64,000 bases of DNA from Pasteurellaceae bacterium Pebbles2 (GTDB lineage Bacteria > Pseudomonadota > Gammaproteobacteria > Enterobacterales > Pasteurellaceae), in NCBI GenBank assembly GCA_023101505.1, contig LVZA01000001.1, forward strand, positions 496,001-560,000, given 5' to 3'. Below are positions 18,601 to 28,656 of the stretch, in pieces. Position 1 is the stretch's first letter, and every line of letters begins with the position of its first letter. The translations under genes and the position numbers were made by a program. The notes beneath the pieces were generated by a model. It ran no database searches. It was not told the DNA's origin and saw only the letters and a program-made list of their open reading frames with translations.

Positions 18601-21600
18601 TTAAACTTCTGTTTTGGTTGGTGCACTGAAAACGTGGCTCACTGCACTGTGATGCCCTGCCGCACCTTTACCGTGGAAATAATAACGACTTTCCGTCCAT
18701 TCAACGATGTCGAAAGGCGTATTTAATTCCGCACTCGCTTGTGCCTGTGTCATTTCAGCTTGGGTATGTTTCACCGCTGAAATCGTGCCTAAACGACCGT
18801 TAAATTGATAATTAGACTGATAAGTGCGGTCTAAATTTTCAACTTTTTGGCTATCTGCTAGCACTGGTGCAATCGCTACTGCTTCAACCGTTTCGCCTAT
18901 TTCAGCCACAGTTTCGACCGCCAATTCTTGCTCAGCTTGCTGTTCAAGAATGCGTTGTTCTTCATTTAAACGATCCAACGAGGCTTGCACTTTTTTCTCA
19001 ACAGCTTCATTGGCTGGCTGAGTAACAAAGCCCAAAGGTTGAGATGCTACGCTTTCCTCGCTTCTCACGAATTGGCTTGCCGGCATAATCGCAACGTTTT
19101 CGTCTGCTTTAACTGGCGATTGCCCTTGCTGTTCAAGCAGTTCATCAACAGATAAAAACGCATTTTCTTTCGATTTTTGCACCGCACTTGTGTCCACCCA
19201 AATTTTACCGCTGGCTAATTCAGGTGAGGCTACCGCTGCAAATAACGGCATCGGCGACACATTTTCATTGCGACGGCGACGTTGATTATTCACACGCAAA
19301 TGACGAGGCAAGCGACGATTGTTGCGTTCACGACGTTCTGTCGGTTCACTTGCTTGGCTCGCTGTTTCTGCCACAGGCATTTCTGCTGCAACATTGTCTT
19401 GCGTAAATTTCTCTAACGCTGGTTCAAAAACTGGCGAATTTTGCACCGCACTTTCCGCATTTGCTGTCGTTGCTGGCACAACGGCTAAAGCCGCAACTGG
19501 CATTGTAGAAGATGAAGCATCTACTGCCTCATCGCTCACACGTACACGTTTACGCAAATCACGGCGTTCACGACGCTCACGTGGTTGACGAGTGAAAGAT
19601 TTTTCTTCCGTAGCTTCCGCCATATTCTCCGCATTATTTTCAGCGTTAAATTCTTCAAGCTGATTTTTACGATTATTGCGACGATTGCCACGTTCAGGGC
19701 GAGGTGCACGCTCTGTTCGCTCAACATTTTTCTCCATATTTTTCTCAATATGGCTATCATCTGTTGATTTTGAGTTCGCATTGCGTTCCCCGTTATCGTT
19801 ACGATTACGGCGATCATTACGTCCACGGCGGTCATTACGACGATCATTGCGACGTTGACGCTGGCGTGGATTATTTGGCTTGCTTTCTTCTTTCGGCTCA
19901 GCCACAAATAAACCTTTAATTGCGGCAATAATGCGAGCAATTAACGACGGCTTCGCTTCTACTTTTGGCTCAACCACTGGCGCTGCTTCCGAAATGGTCA
20001 TCGACAATGCTGCTGACTCTGCAACGCTCTCTGCGGTTACAGCAGCGTGTTCAGTATTACGAGAAACTAAACTTTCTTCTGGAATGAAAATATCTTCCTG
20101 TTCTTCGTGTAATTTAGCTAGATTGTAGCTTAACACGTTCACATCTTCACCATCACGCAGACGGAATACGCTAAAGTGCGGTGTTTCCATCGCTTCATTT
20201 GGCGCAACCACTACATCAACATCGTGGCGTTTTTCAATGCTTTGAATCGCTTTACGTTTCTCATTCAATAAATAAGAGGCGATTTGCACCGGCACAATAC
20301 ATTGCACTTGTTTGGTGTTTTCTTTTAACGCTTCTTCTTCAATTAAACGTAAGATCGACAATGATAGGCTTTCGTTATCACGCACTTTACCTGTGCCTTG
20401 GCAGCGTGGGCAAATGTGGTGTGAAGACTCGCCTAATGACGGACTTAAACGTTGACGGGACATCTCCAACAAACCGAAACGTGAAATGCGACTAATTTGA
20501 ATACGAGCACGATCTTGACGTACTGCATCACGCATACGATTTTCTACTTCACGTTGATGGCGAACTGGGGTCATATCGATAAAGTCGATGACGATCAAAC
20601 CGCCCAAATCTCGCAAACGCAACTGGCGTGCGATTTCGTCCGCCGCTTCTAAGTTGGTATTTAATGCGGTTTCTTCAATATCTCCACCACGAGTTGAGCG
20701 TGCTGAGTTAATGTCGATTGCGGTTAAGGCTTCGGTAACATCAATCACGATTGAACCGCCCGACGGCAAGCGAACTTCACGTTGGAATGCCGATTCAATT
20801 TGCGATTCAATTTGATAATGACTGAATAACGGCACTTCACCTTGGTAAAGTTTAATGCGGTTAATAAAATCAGGACGTACTAATTTGATATGCGCTTTGG
20901 CTTTTTCGTAGATTTTTTGGCTATCTACTAAAATTTCACCAATATCACGACGCAAATAATCGCGGATCGCACGCACGATCACATCGCTTTCTTGATGAAT
21001 TAAGAACGGTGCTGGGCGGCTTTCAGAAACTTGTTTAATCGCTTCCCAATGGTGTAATAACACTTTCAAGTCCCATTGCAATTCTTCAGGCGATTTGCCT
21101 ACACCAGCGGTACGCACGATTAATCCCACGCCCTCTGGCACATCTAAAGAACTCAATGCATCTTTCAATTCCAAACGTTCATCGCCCTCGATACGGCGTG
21201 AAATTCCGCCAGCTCTTGGGTTGTTTGGCATAATCACTAAATAACTACCAGCCAAAGAAATAAAGGTCGTCAACGCAGCACCTTTGTTGCCACGTTCTTC
21301 CTTGTTCACTTGAACAATGACTTCTTGCCCTTCTTTGATCACATCTTTAATATTCGGACGACCGTTATAAACGTAATCCGCAGGGAAATATTCACGTGCA
21401 ATTTCTTTTAATGGCAAGAAACCGTGGCGTTCTGCGCCATAGTCCACAAATGCCGCTTCAAGGCTAGGTTCAACACGGGTGATTTTCCCTTTGTAAATGT
21501 TTGCTTTTTTCTGTTCGTGACCTGGACTTTCAATATCCAAATCAAATAAGCGTTGTCCATCGACTAACGCAACACGCAACTCTTCTTTTTGAGTTGCATT

Positions 21601-21618
21601 GATTAACATTCTTTTCAT
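18601..21618 (-). CDS. rne: RNase E, endoribonuclease and degradosome scaffold
   Basis: This 1005-aa enzyme processes rRNA and tRNA precursors and starts mRNA decay. The catalytic half (to about residue 510) matches E. coli RNase E: S1 domain, [20 protein letters not shown] and LIVIDFIDM with the two Mg-binding Asp residues, and the zinc-link CPRCQGTGK near residue 405. The C-terminal half is low-complexity, with an Arg/Asn-rich RNA-binding stretch (about 575-620) and a second basic patch. The very end, [12 protein letters not shown], resembles the E. coli PNPase-binding tail. An amphipathic segment [13 protein letters not shown] near residue 557 is in the position of the membrane-targeting helix. 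It is divergent from rluC, as in E. coli. Confidence 0.97.
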   Translation of the reverse strand: MKRMLINATQKEELRVALVDGQRLFDLDIESPGHEQKKANIYKGKITRVEPSLEAAFVDYGAERHGFLPLKEIAREYFPADYVYNGRPNIKDVIKEGQEVIVQVNKEERGNKGAALTTFISLAGSYLVIMPNNPRAGGISRRIEGDERLELKDALSSLDVPEGVGLIVRTAGVGKSPEELQWDLKVLLHHWEAIKQVSESRPAPFLIHQESDVIVRAIRDYLRRDIGEILVDSQKIYEKAKAHIKLVRPDFINRIKLYQGEVPLFSHYQIESQIESAFQREVRLPSGGSIVIDVTEALTAIDINSARSTRGGDIEETALNTNLEAADEIARQLRLRDLGGLIVIDFIDMTPVRHQREVENRMRDAVRQDRARIQISRISRFGLLEMSRQRLSPSLGESSHHICPRCQGTGKVRDNESLSLSILRLIEEEALKENTKQVQCIVPVQIASYLLNEKRKAIQSIEKRHDVDVVVAPNEAMETPHFSVFRLRDGEDVNVLSYNLAKLHEEQEDIFIPEESLVSRNTEHAAVTAESVAESAALSMTISEAAPVVEPKVEAKPSLIARIIAAIKGLFVAEPKEESKPNNPRQRQRRNDRRNDRRGRNDRRNRNDNGERNANSKSTDDSHIEKNMEKNVERTERAPRPERGNRRNNRKNQLEEFNAENNAENMAEATEEKSFTRQPRERRERRDLRKRVRVSDEAVDASSSTMPVAALAVVPATTANAESAVQNSPVFEPALEKFTQDNVAAEMPVAETASQASEPTERRERNNRRLPRHLRVNNQRRRRNENVSPMPLFAAVASPELASGKIWVDTSAVQKSKENAFLSVDELLEQQGQSPVKADENVAIMPASQFVRSEESVASQPLGFVTQPANEAVEKKVQASLDRLNEEQRILEQQAEQELAVETVAEIGETVEAVAIAPVLADSQKVENLDRTYQSNYQFNGRLGTISAVKHTQAEMTQAQASAELNTPFDIVEWTESRYYFHGKGAAGHHSAVSHVFSAPTKTEV

Positions 21619-21719
21619 TGTAAAAATTTTCTCATTTTAAGGTCTATCGACACTTTTAAAAACTCGACTAAAACAGACCGCACTTTTGTTCTATATTTGA
21701 TCTTCGCCATTTCTTTGCT

Positions 21720-21850
21720 CTCAATGCTCATTTCGATGGCTAAGATCAGCTAACTCACGTGCGGCATTCCACAATCGACCTCGTGATTTTCGCCCTATGT
21801 CGGTCATCTCGACCGTCAGAGGCTGGGTGCATTGATTGGGTTATCGACAA
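21720..21850 (-). ncRNA. Structured 5' leader of rne, candidate autoregulatory element
   Basis: On the minus strand this part of the 510-bp rne/rluC gap folds on paper into nested stems. The inner hairpin is CGGTC/GACCG (21801-21805 with 21811-21815), enclosed by CCTC/GAGG (21779-21782 with 21819-21822) and an outer imperfect helix CCAATC/GATTGTGG. E. coli rne has a long 5' UTR whose hairpins bind RNase E and control its own decay, and the location here is equivalent. Homology to that element is inferred, not computed. The rest of the gap (21850-22128) is AT-rich and must hold the divergent promoters. Confidence 0.6.
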
Positions 21851-22128
21851 TTTGCGTATCCACTTAATGTTGCAATGTAAGCGACAACAATGTAAGTAGC
21901 AATAAACGCTCGATAAAAGGCTGTTTTAATCACATATTTCGTTAAAAATTAATGTCTTATGTCTAAACTGCATTAATCCCACATATTAACGAAAACTCAT
22001 TAATTTTGCTTAGGCAAAATCCAACGTATTATGGACGGAATAGACAAATTAAGCAAGGTGTTTCGGCAATTTTAATTAGCGATTAATTATGTTAAAATCA
22101 ACACAAATTTTCTTGCAAAATCAACTTT

Positions 22129-23097
22129 ATGACAACTGAAAGCCATCATATTATTAACGCCAGCGTCAAAATGCTTAACATTTCAGAAGACGAGGCAGGA
22201 CAACGCATCGACAATTATTTACTCGCCAAACTCAAAGGCGTGCCGAAAAGTTTAATTTATCGCATTGTTCGCAAAGGCGAAGTGCGTGTGAACAAAGGGC
22301 GTATTAAGCCCGAATATAAATTGCAGGCAGGCGATGTCGTGCGAGTGCCTCCTGTGCGAGTTTCTGAAAAAGAGCAAGCGCCCGTGTCAACCAAATTAAA
22401 TAAAGTAGCGCAATTAGAGCAGCATATTATTTTTGAAGACGACTGCTTGCTAGTATTAAATAAACCGTCGGGCATCGCCGTTCACGGCGGCAGCGGCTTA
22501 AGTTTCGGCGTAATTGAGGGCTTGCGTGCATTACGCCCCGAGGCTCGTTTTTTGGAATTAGTCCATCGCCTAGACCGAGATACTTCAGGCATTTTACTGG
22601 TGGCAAAAAAACGTTCAACCTTACGCCATTTACACGAACAGCTACGGATTAAAACCGTGCAAAAAGATTATCTTGCCTTAGTGCGTGGGCAATGGCAATC
22701 CCACGTGAAAGTCGTGCAAGCCCCTTTACTTAAGAACGAACTTGCCAGTGGTGAACGCATTGTGAAAGTGAGCGAACAAGGCAAACCATCGGAAACCCGT
22801 TTTTCCATTGAAGAACGCTACGCCAACGCTACTTTAGTTAAAGCCTCGCCAATCACAGGGCGGACGCACCAAATTCGTGTCCACACTTTGCACGCAGGAC
22901 ACCCGATTGCACTTGATGACAAATATGGTGATAAAAATTTTGATGCAGAAATGACCGCACTTGGTTTAAACCGTTTATTTTTACACGCCGCCAGCATTCG
23001 TTTTGAACACCCTAAAACAGGGGAAACCTTGCGTTTAAACGCCCCTTTAGACGAAAAATTAAAAGCGATTTTGAAAAAGTTACGGGAGCAGAAATAA
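22129..23097 (+). CDS. rluC: RluC, 23S rRNA pseudouridine synthase (955/2504/2580)
   Basis: This 322-aa protein has an N-terminal S4 RNA-binding domain ([32 protein letters not shown]) and a RluA-type synthase domain with [16 protein letters not shown], containing the catalytic Asp near residue 148, then [11 protein letters not shown] and GRTHQIRVH. It isomerises three uridines of 23S rRNA. It closely follows E. coli RluC in length and motifs. Transcribed divergently from rne, it ends 1 bp before a small secreted-protein gene, so the two are probably co-transcribed. Confidence 0.97.
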   Translation: MTTESHHIINASVKMLNISEDEAGQRIDNYLLAKLKGVPKSLIYRIVRKGEVRVNKGRIKPEYKLQAGDVVRVPPVRVSEKEQAPVSTKLNKVAQLEQHIIFEDDCLLVLNKPSGIAVHGGSGLSFGVIEGLRALRPEARFLELVHRLDRDTSGILLVAKKRSTLRHLHEQLRIKTVQKDYLALVRGQWQSHVKVVQAPLLKNELASGERIVKVSEQGKPSETRFSIEERYANATLVKASPITGRTHQIRVHTLHAGHPIALDDKYGDKNFDAEMTALGLNRLFLHAASIRFEHPKTGETLRLNAPLDEKLKAILKKLREQK

Positions 23098-23098
23098 A

Positions 23099-23623
23099 AT
23101 GTTGAAAACGCCACTTCTTGCCTTTGCCTTGCTCAGTTTTGCTACGTCAGCATTTGCTACGCCCATAAGTGCGGTGCAAAAAAATGCAATTTCGGCTAAA
23201 GATATTATTGGGGAATGGCGTTGCACAATTTTGTATAAAGCACTGAATACCGTATCAATAGATCAGATAGATTTCCAAGCTGATGGTAATTATGTGAATA
23301 CGAGTGTCATTATTGTCCACAAAGCACTCACCTATGAAGATCAACATTCTGGTCATTGGCATTTGCAAGACAATATTTTGTCGCACACAAGTACTCAACA
23401 TACTTTTGGGCGCATTCATTCCAGCCAAATGGAAAAACGTTTAAAAAATGAACCGCAGTTAAAGAAAGATGAAGAACAATTTTTCAAAGGGTTAAGCAAA
23501 AATGCCAACAATGGAGAAAAAGTCAATTTTGAAATTATGAAATGGGAAAAAGATCGAATGATTATTGACCACGTTTGGGATAACGCTACTCGCCATTATG
23601 GTGAATGTTTACGTAAAAAATAA
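23099..23623 (+). CDS. Secreted protein of unknown function downstream of rluC
   Basis: I do not recognise this 174-aa protein. It has a clear Sec signal peptide (LLAFALLSFATSAFA, cut near residue 21). The mature part begins with IIGEWRC, followed by FQADGNYVNTSVI and SGHWHLQDNILSH. This GxWxC / DGxY / GxWxLxxxxL rhythm suggests a small lipocalin-like or META-like beta-barrel. Two cysteines, one in GEWRC and one in GECLRKK at the end, could link the N- and C-terminal strands. A charged helix (MEKRLKNEPQLKKDEEQFF) sits in the middle. It starts directly after rluC and ends in a shared bidirectional terminator. A periplasmic location is inferred. Confidence 0.75.
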   Translation: MLKTPLLAFALLSFATSAFATPISAVQKNAISAKDIIGEWRCTILYKALNTVSIDQIDFQADGNYVNTSVIIVHKALTYEDQHSGHWHLQDNILSHTSTQHTFGRIHSSQMEKRLKNEPQLKKDEEQFFKGLSKNANNGEKVNFEIMKWEKDRMIIDHVWDNATRHYGECLRKK

Positions 23624-23653
23624 AAAATCTCGCTTAATGCGAGATTTTCTTTT
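23624..23653 (+). terminator. Bidirectional terminator between the rluC unit and trxA
   Basis: AAAATCTCGC (23624-23633) and GCGAGATTTT (23639-23648) form a 10-bp stem with a 5-base loop, with a T-run on the plus side and an A-run (T on the minus side) on the other. It serves both converging transcripts. Confidence 0.85.
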
Positions 23654-23662
23654 AGCTTGAAA

Positions 23663-23986
23663 TTATAACGCTTGATCAACAAATGACGCTAATTGCGTTT
23701 TCGGTAATGCGCCAACTTGCGTGCCAACCACTTTACCTTCTTTGAATAATAATAATGTTGGAATACCACGCACACCGAATTGTGCTGGCGTATTTTGGTT
23801 ATCATCAATATTCATTTTCACAATTTTAACTTTATCGCCATATTCTGCTGCTAAGTCTTCTAAGATTGGACCAACCATACGGCAAGGACCACACCAAGGT
23901 GCCCAGAAGTCTAATAACACAGGCACATCTGAATTTAACACGTCTGCTTCAAATGAAGCATCTGTAATATGTAATACATCAGCCAT
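23663..23986 (-). CDS. trxA: Thioredoxin 1
   Basis: This 107-aa cytoplasmic thioredoxin has active site [14 protein letters not shown] at residues about 28-41 and cis-proline loop RGIPTLLLF near 74. It reduces disulfides in ribonucleotide reductase, PAPS reductase and other partners. It is a monocistronic-looking gene, with the terminator immediately downstream and a 138-bp gap before metB. Confidence 0.97.
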   Translation of the reverse strand: MADVLHITDASFEADVLNSDVPVLLDFWAPWCGPCRMVGPILEDLAAEYGDKVKIVKMNIDDNQNTPAQFGVRGIPTLLLFKEGKVVGTQVGALPKTQLASFVDQAL

Positions 23987-24124
23987 TTTCTTTCCTTTTT
24001 AATGTTGATTGACAACCCTATATATCAGGGCAAACAAATGAAATTCAAGGCAACTGCCCTAAAATTTTTATCATCATAGCACAGTTGCCCAATAATTTAA
24101 GCAATTATTCCAATTAGTGAAATC

Positions 24125-25237
24125 TTACTTAGCGCATTGTTCCAACGCTTGCAATAAATCTGCCTTAATATCTGCGACATCTTCCAAGCCCACTGAAAAA
24201 CGCAACAAGCGGTTACACACACCACGAGCGATACGCTCTGCTTCAGGAATATCCATATGGGTTTGCGTTGCTGGGTAAGTAATAAAACTTTCCGCTCCGC
24301 CTAAACTTTCAGCAAAAGTAATTAATTTAATGCTTTTTAAGAACGGATTAACCCAATTTTCATCTTGCAAACGGAACGACAACATACCACCTTTATTTGG
24401 GTATAACACATCTTTCACCTGTGGCTGCTGACGTAAAAATTCCGCAATCTCACGTGCATTTTCTTGATGACGCTTCATTCGTAAAGACAAGGTTTTCACT
24501 CCACGAATCGTCAACCACGAATCGAACGGCGAAAGCACCGCACCTGCACCATTTTGAATATAAAAGATACGATCACATAATTCTTGACCTTTTGCCACCA
24601 ACAAACCTGCTAAAACATCATTATGCCCTGCAATATATTTAGTTGCACTATAAAGTGTGATGTCAGCCCCATCGTCCATCGGGCGGTATAACACTGGCGT
24701 TAAGAAGGTATTATCCACAATTAACATCAAATTATGTTTTTTCGCCACCTTAGAAATCGCTGCCACATCGCATTCTTCCATTAATGGATTAGACGGTGTT
24801 TCCACGAAAATCGCTTTGGTATTTGGGGTTATCGCTGCTTCAATCGCTTCAACAGAGGCGGTGTTCACGTAAACAGGCTTCACCGTGTGATTATTTTTAT
24901 AGCAAAAATCTAACAACCGGTAAGTTCCACCATACACATCACTCGACACAACCCATTCATCAGGTGATTTAAACAAGCTCATCAACACCTGAATTGCCGC
25001 CATTCCCGACGCAAAAGCAAATGCGCCATCACCGCCATCTAAGCGTGCCGCCGTTTCTTCCAGCACCACTCGAGTAGGATTTTTCGTACGAGTATAATCA
25101 TAGCCCGTACTCTCGCCAATGCCGTGATGACCATAAGCGGTTGAAAGGTAAATCGGCGCAGAAACCGCGCCAGTGCGTGAATCGGAACGATTACCTGCTT
25201 GTGCTAAAATCGTTTCTAGTGCATATTCTTTAGTCAT
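24125..25237 (-). CDS. metB: Cystathionine gamma-synthase
   Basis: This 370-aa PLP-dependent Cys/Met-metabolism enzyme carries the cofactor lysine in YSATKYIAGHND (near residue 198), with the substrate-pocket motifs SGMAAIQVLM, SSDVYGGTYRL and VETPSNPLMEECD upstream. It closely matches the H. influenzae protein annotated MetB, which joins activated homoserine with cysteine on the way to methionine. A cystathionine beta-lyase or mixed activity cannot be excluded, as the families are close. The ATG at 25237 is chosen over a GTG nine bases upstream because AGGTG is correctly spaced for the ATG. I see no clear MetJ box upstream. Confidence 0.88.
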   Translation of the reverse strand: MTKEYALETILAQAGNRSDSRTGAVSAPIYLSTAYGHHGIGESTGYDYTRTKNPTRVVLEETAARLDGGDGAFAFASGMAAIQVLMSLFKSPDEWVVSSDVYGGTYRLLDFCYKNNHTVKPVYVNTASVEAIEAAITPNTKAIFVETPSNPLMEECDVAAISKVAKKHNLMLIVDNTFLTPVLYRPMDDGADITLYSATKYIAGHNDVLAGLLVAKGQELCDRIFYIQNGAGAVLSPFDSWLTIRGVKTLSLRMKRHQENAREIAEFLRQQPQVKDVLYPNKGGMLSFRLQDENWVNPFLKSIKLITFAESLGGAESFITYPATQTHMDIPEAERIARGVCNRLLRFSVGLEDVADIKADLLQALEQCAK

Positions 25238-25443
25238 TATTTTCACCTTAAAATCATTTCTAAAATAATGTGAAACATTTTGGCATAAAGTGCGGTGCGT
25301 TTAAAGCAAATTTTTTGCATCATATTCAGTAAAAATAAACATCAACAACCGCAAAAACACCAGCAAAAAAGACCGCACTTTCAGCGAACTGGCTCTTTTT
25401 TCAGCAAACAATAATATTTTTAAACTATATTTGAAATTTCCTG

Positions 25444-25471
25444 TTGACAGCACAGCAGATTTCCGTAAAAT
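25444..25471 (+). promoter_or_regulatory. Promoter of the tRNA Gly-Leu-Cys cluster
   Basis: TTGACA and TAAAAT are separated by 16 bp, and the transcript would start about 28 bp before tRNA-Gly. This is a strong consensus promoter, as expected for a tRNA operon. Confidence 0.75.
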
Positions 25472-25505
25472 GCACTCTCGTTGACAGCGATAAGCTGAAA
25501 ACAAC

Positions 25506-25581
<76 letters not shown>

Positions 25582-25611
25582 ATTCAAACCTAGCAATAGG
25601 AAATGCGTTTA

Positions 25612-25698
25612 GCCCGAGTGGCGGAATCGGTAGACGCAAGGGATTTAAAATCCCTCGCCTTTCGGGGCGTGCCAGTTCAAGTCTGGCCTCGGGCACCA
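25612..25698 (+). tRNA. tRNA-Leu (TAA)
   Basis: 87-nt class II tRNA with acceptor GCCCGAG / CTCGGGC, anticodon loop TTTAAAA (anticodon TAA), long variable arm around CGCCTTTCGGGGCG, and an encoded CCA. It lies 30 bp after tRNA-Gly. Confidence 0.96.
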
Positions 25699-25711
25699 TT
25701 TAAAATAAAAC

Positions 25712-25734
25712 AGCACCTCAACGGTGTTTTTTTA
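25712..25734 (+). terminator. Small terminator-like hairpin between tRNA-Leu and tRNA-Cys
   Basis: CACC and GGTG with a 5-base loop are followed by a run of seven T. The stem is short, so it may be a partial terminator or processing signal inside the tRNA cluster. Confidence 0.5.
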
Positions 25735-25755
25735 TATCCAAAGCACCATATCAAT

Positions 25756-25829
25756 GGCGTGTTAGCAAAGCGGTTATGCACTGGATTGCAAATCCATGTA
25801 GCTCGGTTCGACTCCGGGACACGCCTCCA
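25756..25829 (+). tRNA. tRNA-Cys (GCA)
   Basis: 74 nt, with acceptor GGCGTGT pairing ACACGCC, anticodon loop TTGCAAA (anticodon GCA), T-arm GGTTCGACTCC, discriminator T, and an encoded CCA. E. coli also clusters glycine, cysteine and leucine tRNAs. Confidence 0.95.
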
Positions 25830-25869
25830 TTTAATACATTAACACATTGATTTTATTATAATAATCCAA

Positions 25870-26535
25870 TTATAAAGCTGTATCTTTTTTGCGTCTATTA
25901 CCATAATAACGCAGCACCATCACCGTGCTTTGAACGATCCAGCCTATGCCAACGGCATAAATGAGTGTACCTAGTCCAACAGTGCCGCCGAGCCAATAAC
26001 CTAAAGCGCAAACAGATACTTCAATAATCGTGCGGGTTTTACCTACTTTCCAATGAAAATAATGACAAATTCCGACCATTAAGCCATCTCTTGGACCTGC
26101 GCCAAGGTGGCAGGTAAGATAAAAGGCTGTGCCGCTCCCAAGTAAGATCATTCCAAATAAAAAATAACCAAATTGGCTAAGCGAACTGAGGGGCGGAGGC
26201 AAGGCTGCAACAGTAATGCCAAGAAATATCGCAATGACAATGACGTTTAAAATCGTGCCAATTCCTAACCGCACTTTTAAGGGAAACCAAAATAACATCA
26301 CCACAAGGCTAATGATAAAAGATGCCCAGCCCACACTAAAATTTCCTTGTAAAGCAATGCCTTGTGATAAAACCGTCCAAGGGGCTGAGCCTAAATTTGA
26401 TAGTAAAATTAACGCCTCGCCTACTCCCATAATAACTAATGTGATTAATAACACGGCAAGAGGTTTTGGCTCGGTTGACCAAATATGGCGTGCAGTCCAA
26501 GGCGTGGCTGGGATAATTGTTAAGCGTTGTTTCAT
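25870..26535 (-). CDS. YczE/YitT-like integral membrane protein
   Basis: This 221-aa protein has about five to six membrane segments (PLAVLLITLVIMGVGEALIL, FIISLVVMLFWFPL, ILNVIVIAIFLGITVAAL, FGYFLFGMILLGSGTAFYL, IYAVGIGWIVQSTVMVL). Motifs LGSAPWTVLSQGIAL and CHLGAGPRDGLMVGIC are typical of the YczE family. The function of this family is poorly defined. The start ATG at 26535 follows AAAGGAA at good spacing; an earlier ATG (26550) is less well placed. It stands alone between the tRNA cluster and the divergent deoD. Confidence 0.8.
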   Translation of the reverse strand: MKQRLTIIPATPWTARHIWSTEPKPLAVLLITLVIMGVGEALILLSNLGSAPWTVLSQGIALQGNFSVGWASFIISLVVMLFWFPLKVRLGIGTILNVIVIAIFLGITVAALPPPLSSLSQFGYFLFGMILLGSGTAFYLTCHLGAGPRDGLMVGICHYFHWKVGKTRTIIEVSVCALGYWLGGTVGLGTLIYAVGIGWIVQSTVMVLRYYGNRRKKDTAL

Positions 26536-26806
26536 TATTTTTCCTTTCATCACTTTGCTATGATAATGAAAAATCGGCTAGAACAAAACAAAATCACGTA
26601 GTAAAAAGATTTATTTATTTTTTCTCGTGTTCTTCAGGAAAAAGTGCGGTATAATTTTGCCCCTTTTTTAAGGGTTATTCAACTTGGCGATTTTATCGCC
26701 ACTTAAATAAAAAAGCGTGCTATAATTTTATTCATCTCTTGCTGCTGCAAGCAGGTGATTGTGTTTTACTAATAAATTGATTTATGAGATAAAAGAAGGA
26801 AAAATT

Positions 26807-27532
26807 ATGACTACTCCACATATCAATGCGCCAGAGGGTGCATTCGCTGATGTCATTTTAATGCCAGGCGACCCTTTACGAGCAAAATATATTGCTGAAA
26901 ATTTTCTTGAAAATGCACAATTAGTTACCGAAGTGCGTGGAATGTTAGGCTACACAGGCACTTTTAAAGGTCGCCGTGTGTCCGTAATGGGGCACGGAAT
27001 GGGCATTCCCTCTTGCTCAATTTACACCAAAGAATTAATCACCGAATATGGTGTGAAAAAAATTATCCGTGTTGGTTCTTGTGGCTCAGTTCGTCCAGAT
27101 GTCAACGTGCGTGATGTCATTATCGGTATCGGAGCTTGTACTGACAGCAAAGTGAATCGTATTCGCTTCAAAGATCACGACTTCGCCGCTATCGCCGACT
27201 TCTCAATGGTTCAATCCGCAGTTCAAGCTGCCAAAAACAAAAACATTAAAGTCAAAGTGGGCAACTTATTCTCAACCGACTTATTTTACAGCCCAGACGC
27301 TGAAATGTTTGACCTAATGGAAAAACACGGCATTCTTGGCGTAGAAATGGAAGCCGCAGGCATCTATGGCGTTGCTGCCGAATTTGGTGCAAAAGCAATG
27401 AGTATCTGCACCGTTTCAGACCATATTCGCACTGGCGAACAAGTAAGCGCAGAAGCTCGCCAATTAACCTTTAATGAAATGATCGAAATCGCATTAGAAA
27501 GCGTTTTATTAAATGATCTTGAAGAAGCCTAA
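26807..27532 (+). CDS. deoD: Purine-nucleoside phosphorylase
   Basis: DeoD cleaves purine ribo- and deoxyribonucleosides to base plus (deoxy)ribose-1-phosphate in salvage. The protein is 241 aa from the ATG at 26807, after AGAAGGA. It has [31 protein letters not shown], the substrate-binding [12 protein letters not shown], and the catalytic Asp in VSDHIRTGE near residue 204, as in the hexameric bacterial enzyme. The 230-bp upstream gap contains TATAAT-like boxes at 26651 and 26721, an uptake signal, and two small hairpins (GGCGAT/ATCGCC near 26695 and CTTGC/GCAAG near 26740) that may be leader structures. I do not recognise a DeoR or CytR site with confidence. Confidence 0.96.
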   Translation: MTTPHINAPEGAFADVILMPGDPLRAKYIAENFLENAQLVTEVRGMLGYTGTFKGRRVSVMGHGMGIPSCSIYTKELITEYGVKKIIRVGSCGSVRPDVNVRDVIIGIGACTDSKVNRIRFKDHDFAAIADFSMVQSAVQAAKNKNIKVKVGNLFSTDLFYSPDAEMFDLMEKHGILGVEMEAAGIYGVAAEFGAKAMSICTVSDHIRTGEQVSAEARQLTFNEMIEIALESVLLNDLEEA

Positions 27533-27550
27533 AACACTTCTATTTTAAAG

Positions 27551-27580
27551 AAATCCCCATTCAATGATGGGGATTTTTTT
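27551..27580 (+). terminator. Terminator of deoD
   Basis: AATCCCCAT / ATGGGGATT stem with a 6-base loop followed by TTTTTT. It ends right at the ytfJ stop codon on the other strand. Confidence 0.88.
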
Positions 27581-28139
27581 ATTGCGCAATTAATTTTGCA
27601 ACTAAATTGATCACTTCTGTAACTTGTGTGCTAGATAATTTACCCTCTGACACAAATCGTACTTTGCCTGCATTATCAAGCACAATGACGGCACTGTCTT
27701 TTTCTTTTAATTGCCACGCATTTTTCACCGCACTTTGCTGATCTAATACCACTTGGCTGTGCGGATTTTCTTTCTTACCTTTTTCCGCACTATTCTTTAC
27801 AAATACACCAGTCGCAATAACCGCATCATCAGCATTAATAATGCTCGTGGTTTGATATTTATTACGATCAAATCCAGCGGATTTAATTGCATTAATCAAT
27901 GCTTCATTTTTTTCTTTTGCCGCCGTTCTGCCAGCAAAATGATGAACAATACGCACTTTCCCCGCTAATTGCGCCGAATTCCACGTCTGATACTTCACCT
28001 CGCCACCGCTTAATTTCATCTCGCCGTCTTTTGTTACGGCAACTTGAGGCAACGCCCCATTAAGCTGAATATTATGCGCAAATGTTAAGCCCGAAAAAGC
28101 AGAAAGCGACAACGCTAAAAGCAGTTTTATTGTTTTCAT
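27579..28139 (-). CDS. ytfJ: YtfJ-family periplasmic thioredoxin-fold protein
   Basis: This 186-aa protein has a signal peptide (MKTIKLLLALSLSAFSGLTFA) and a YtfJ domain: KVRIVHHFAGRTAAKEKNEA, YQTTSIINADDAVIATGVFV, SAVIVLDNAGKVRFVSEGKL. The fold is thioredoxin-like but there is no CxxC motif, so it is probably not a redox enzyme. Function is unknown in the family. It stands alone, converging on deoD, with a roughly 80-bp gap to yjdM on the same strand. Confidence 0.85.
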   Translation of the reverse strand: MKTIKLLLALSLSAFSGLTFAHNIQLNGALPQVAVTKDGEMKLSGGEVKYQTWNSAQLAGKVRIVHHFAGRTAAKEKNEALINAIKSAGFDRNKYQTTSIINADDAVIATGVFVKNSAEKGKKENPHSQVVLDQQSAVKNAWQLKEKDSAVIVLDNAGKVRFVSEGKLSSTQVTEVINLVAKLIAQ

Positions 28140-28223
28140 ATTAACCTCAATATCCTCATTGGAAAGCCATATTAGCGCAAAAAAATGTGCAAACAGATCC
28201 GATCAATGCACACTCAAATGCGA

Positions 28224-28559
28224 TTAGGCTTTTTTCAAAAATTCAGATTTTAAAGAAAAAGGCTGACCATCGATCTTACAATCGACATCGTGATCACTAT
28301 CCACTAAACGAATATTCTTCGCTTTTGTGCCTTTTTTCAACACAATAGACGACCCTTTCACTTTCAAATCTTTAATCAAAATAACATCATCGCCATCTTG
28401 CAACACATTACCATTGCTGTCTTTCCAAACTTTCTCAAGATTTTCATCTGCTTTTTCATCGCCCGACCACTCGTGTGCGCAATCAGGGCAAACAAAATTC
28501 ACGCTATCGTGATAAACATACTCCCCGTTACATTTCGGGCAAACTGGCATTTGATCCAT
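28224..28559 (-). CDS. yjdM: YjdM/PhnA zinc-ribbon protein
   Basis: This 111-aa protein has an N-terminal zinc ribbon (CPKCNGEY ... CPDCAHEW) and a C-terminal SH3-like domain with DANGN-like [20 protein letters not shown] and [20 protein letters not shown]. It matches E. coli PhnA/YjdM throughout. Despite the old name it is not a proven phosphonate enzyme and its role is unclear. Two in-frame ATGs (28559, 28550) are possible. Confidence 0.9.
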   Translation of the reverse strand: MDQMPVCPKCNGEYVYHDSVNFVCPDCAHEWSGDEKADENLEKVWKDSNGNVLQDGDDVILIKDLKVKGSSIVLKKGTKAKNIRLVDSDHDVDCKIDGQPFSLKSEFLKKA

Positions 28560-28656
28560 TTTATCTATTCTCCTTATTTAATAAGCAAATCAAAAATAAG
28601 CGATGAAGTATAGCAAAAAATTTAAAAACTTCACCGCACTTTTTATATTTTACCCC

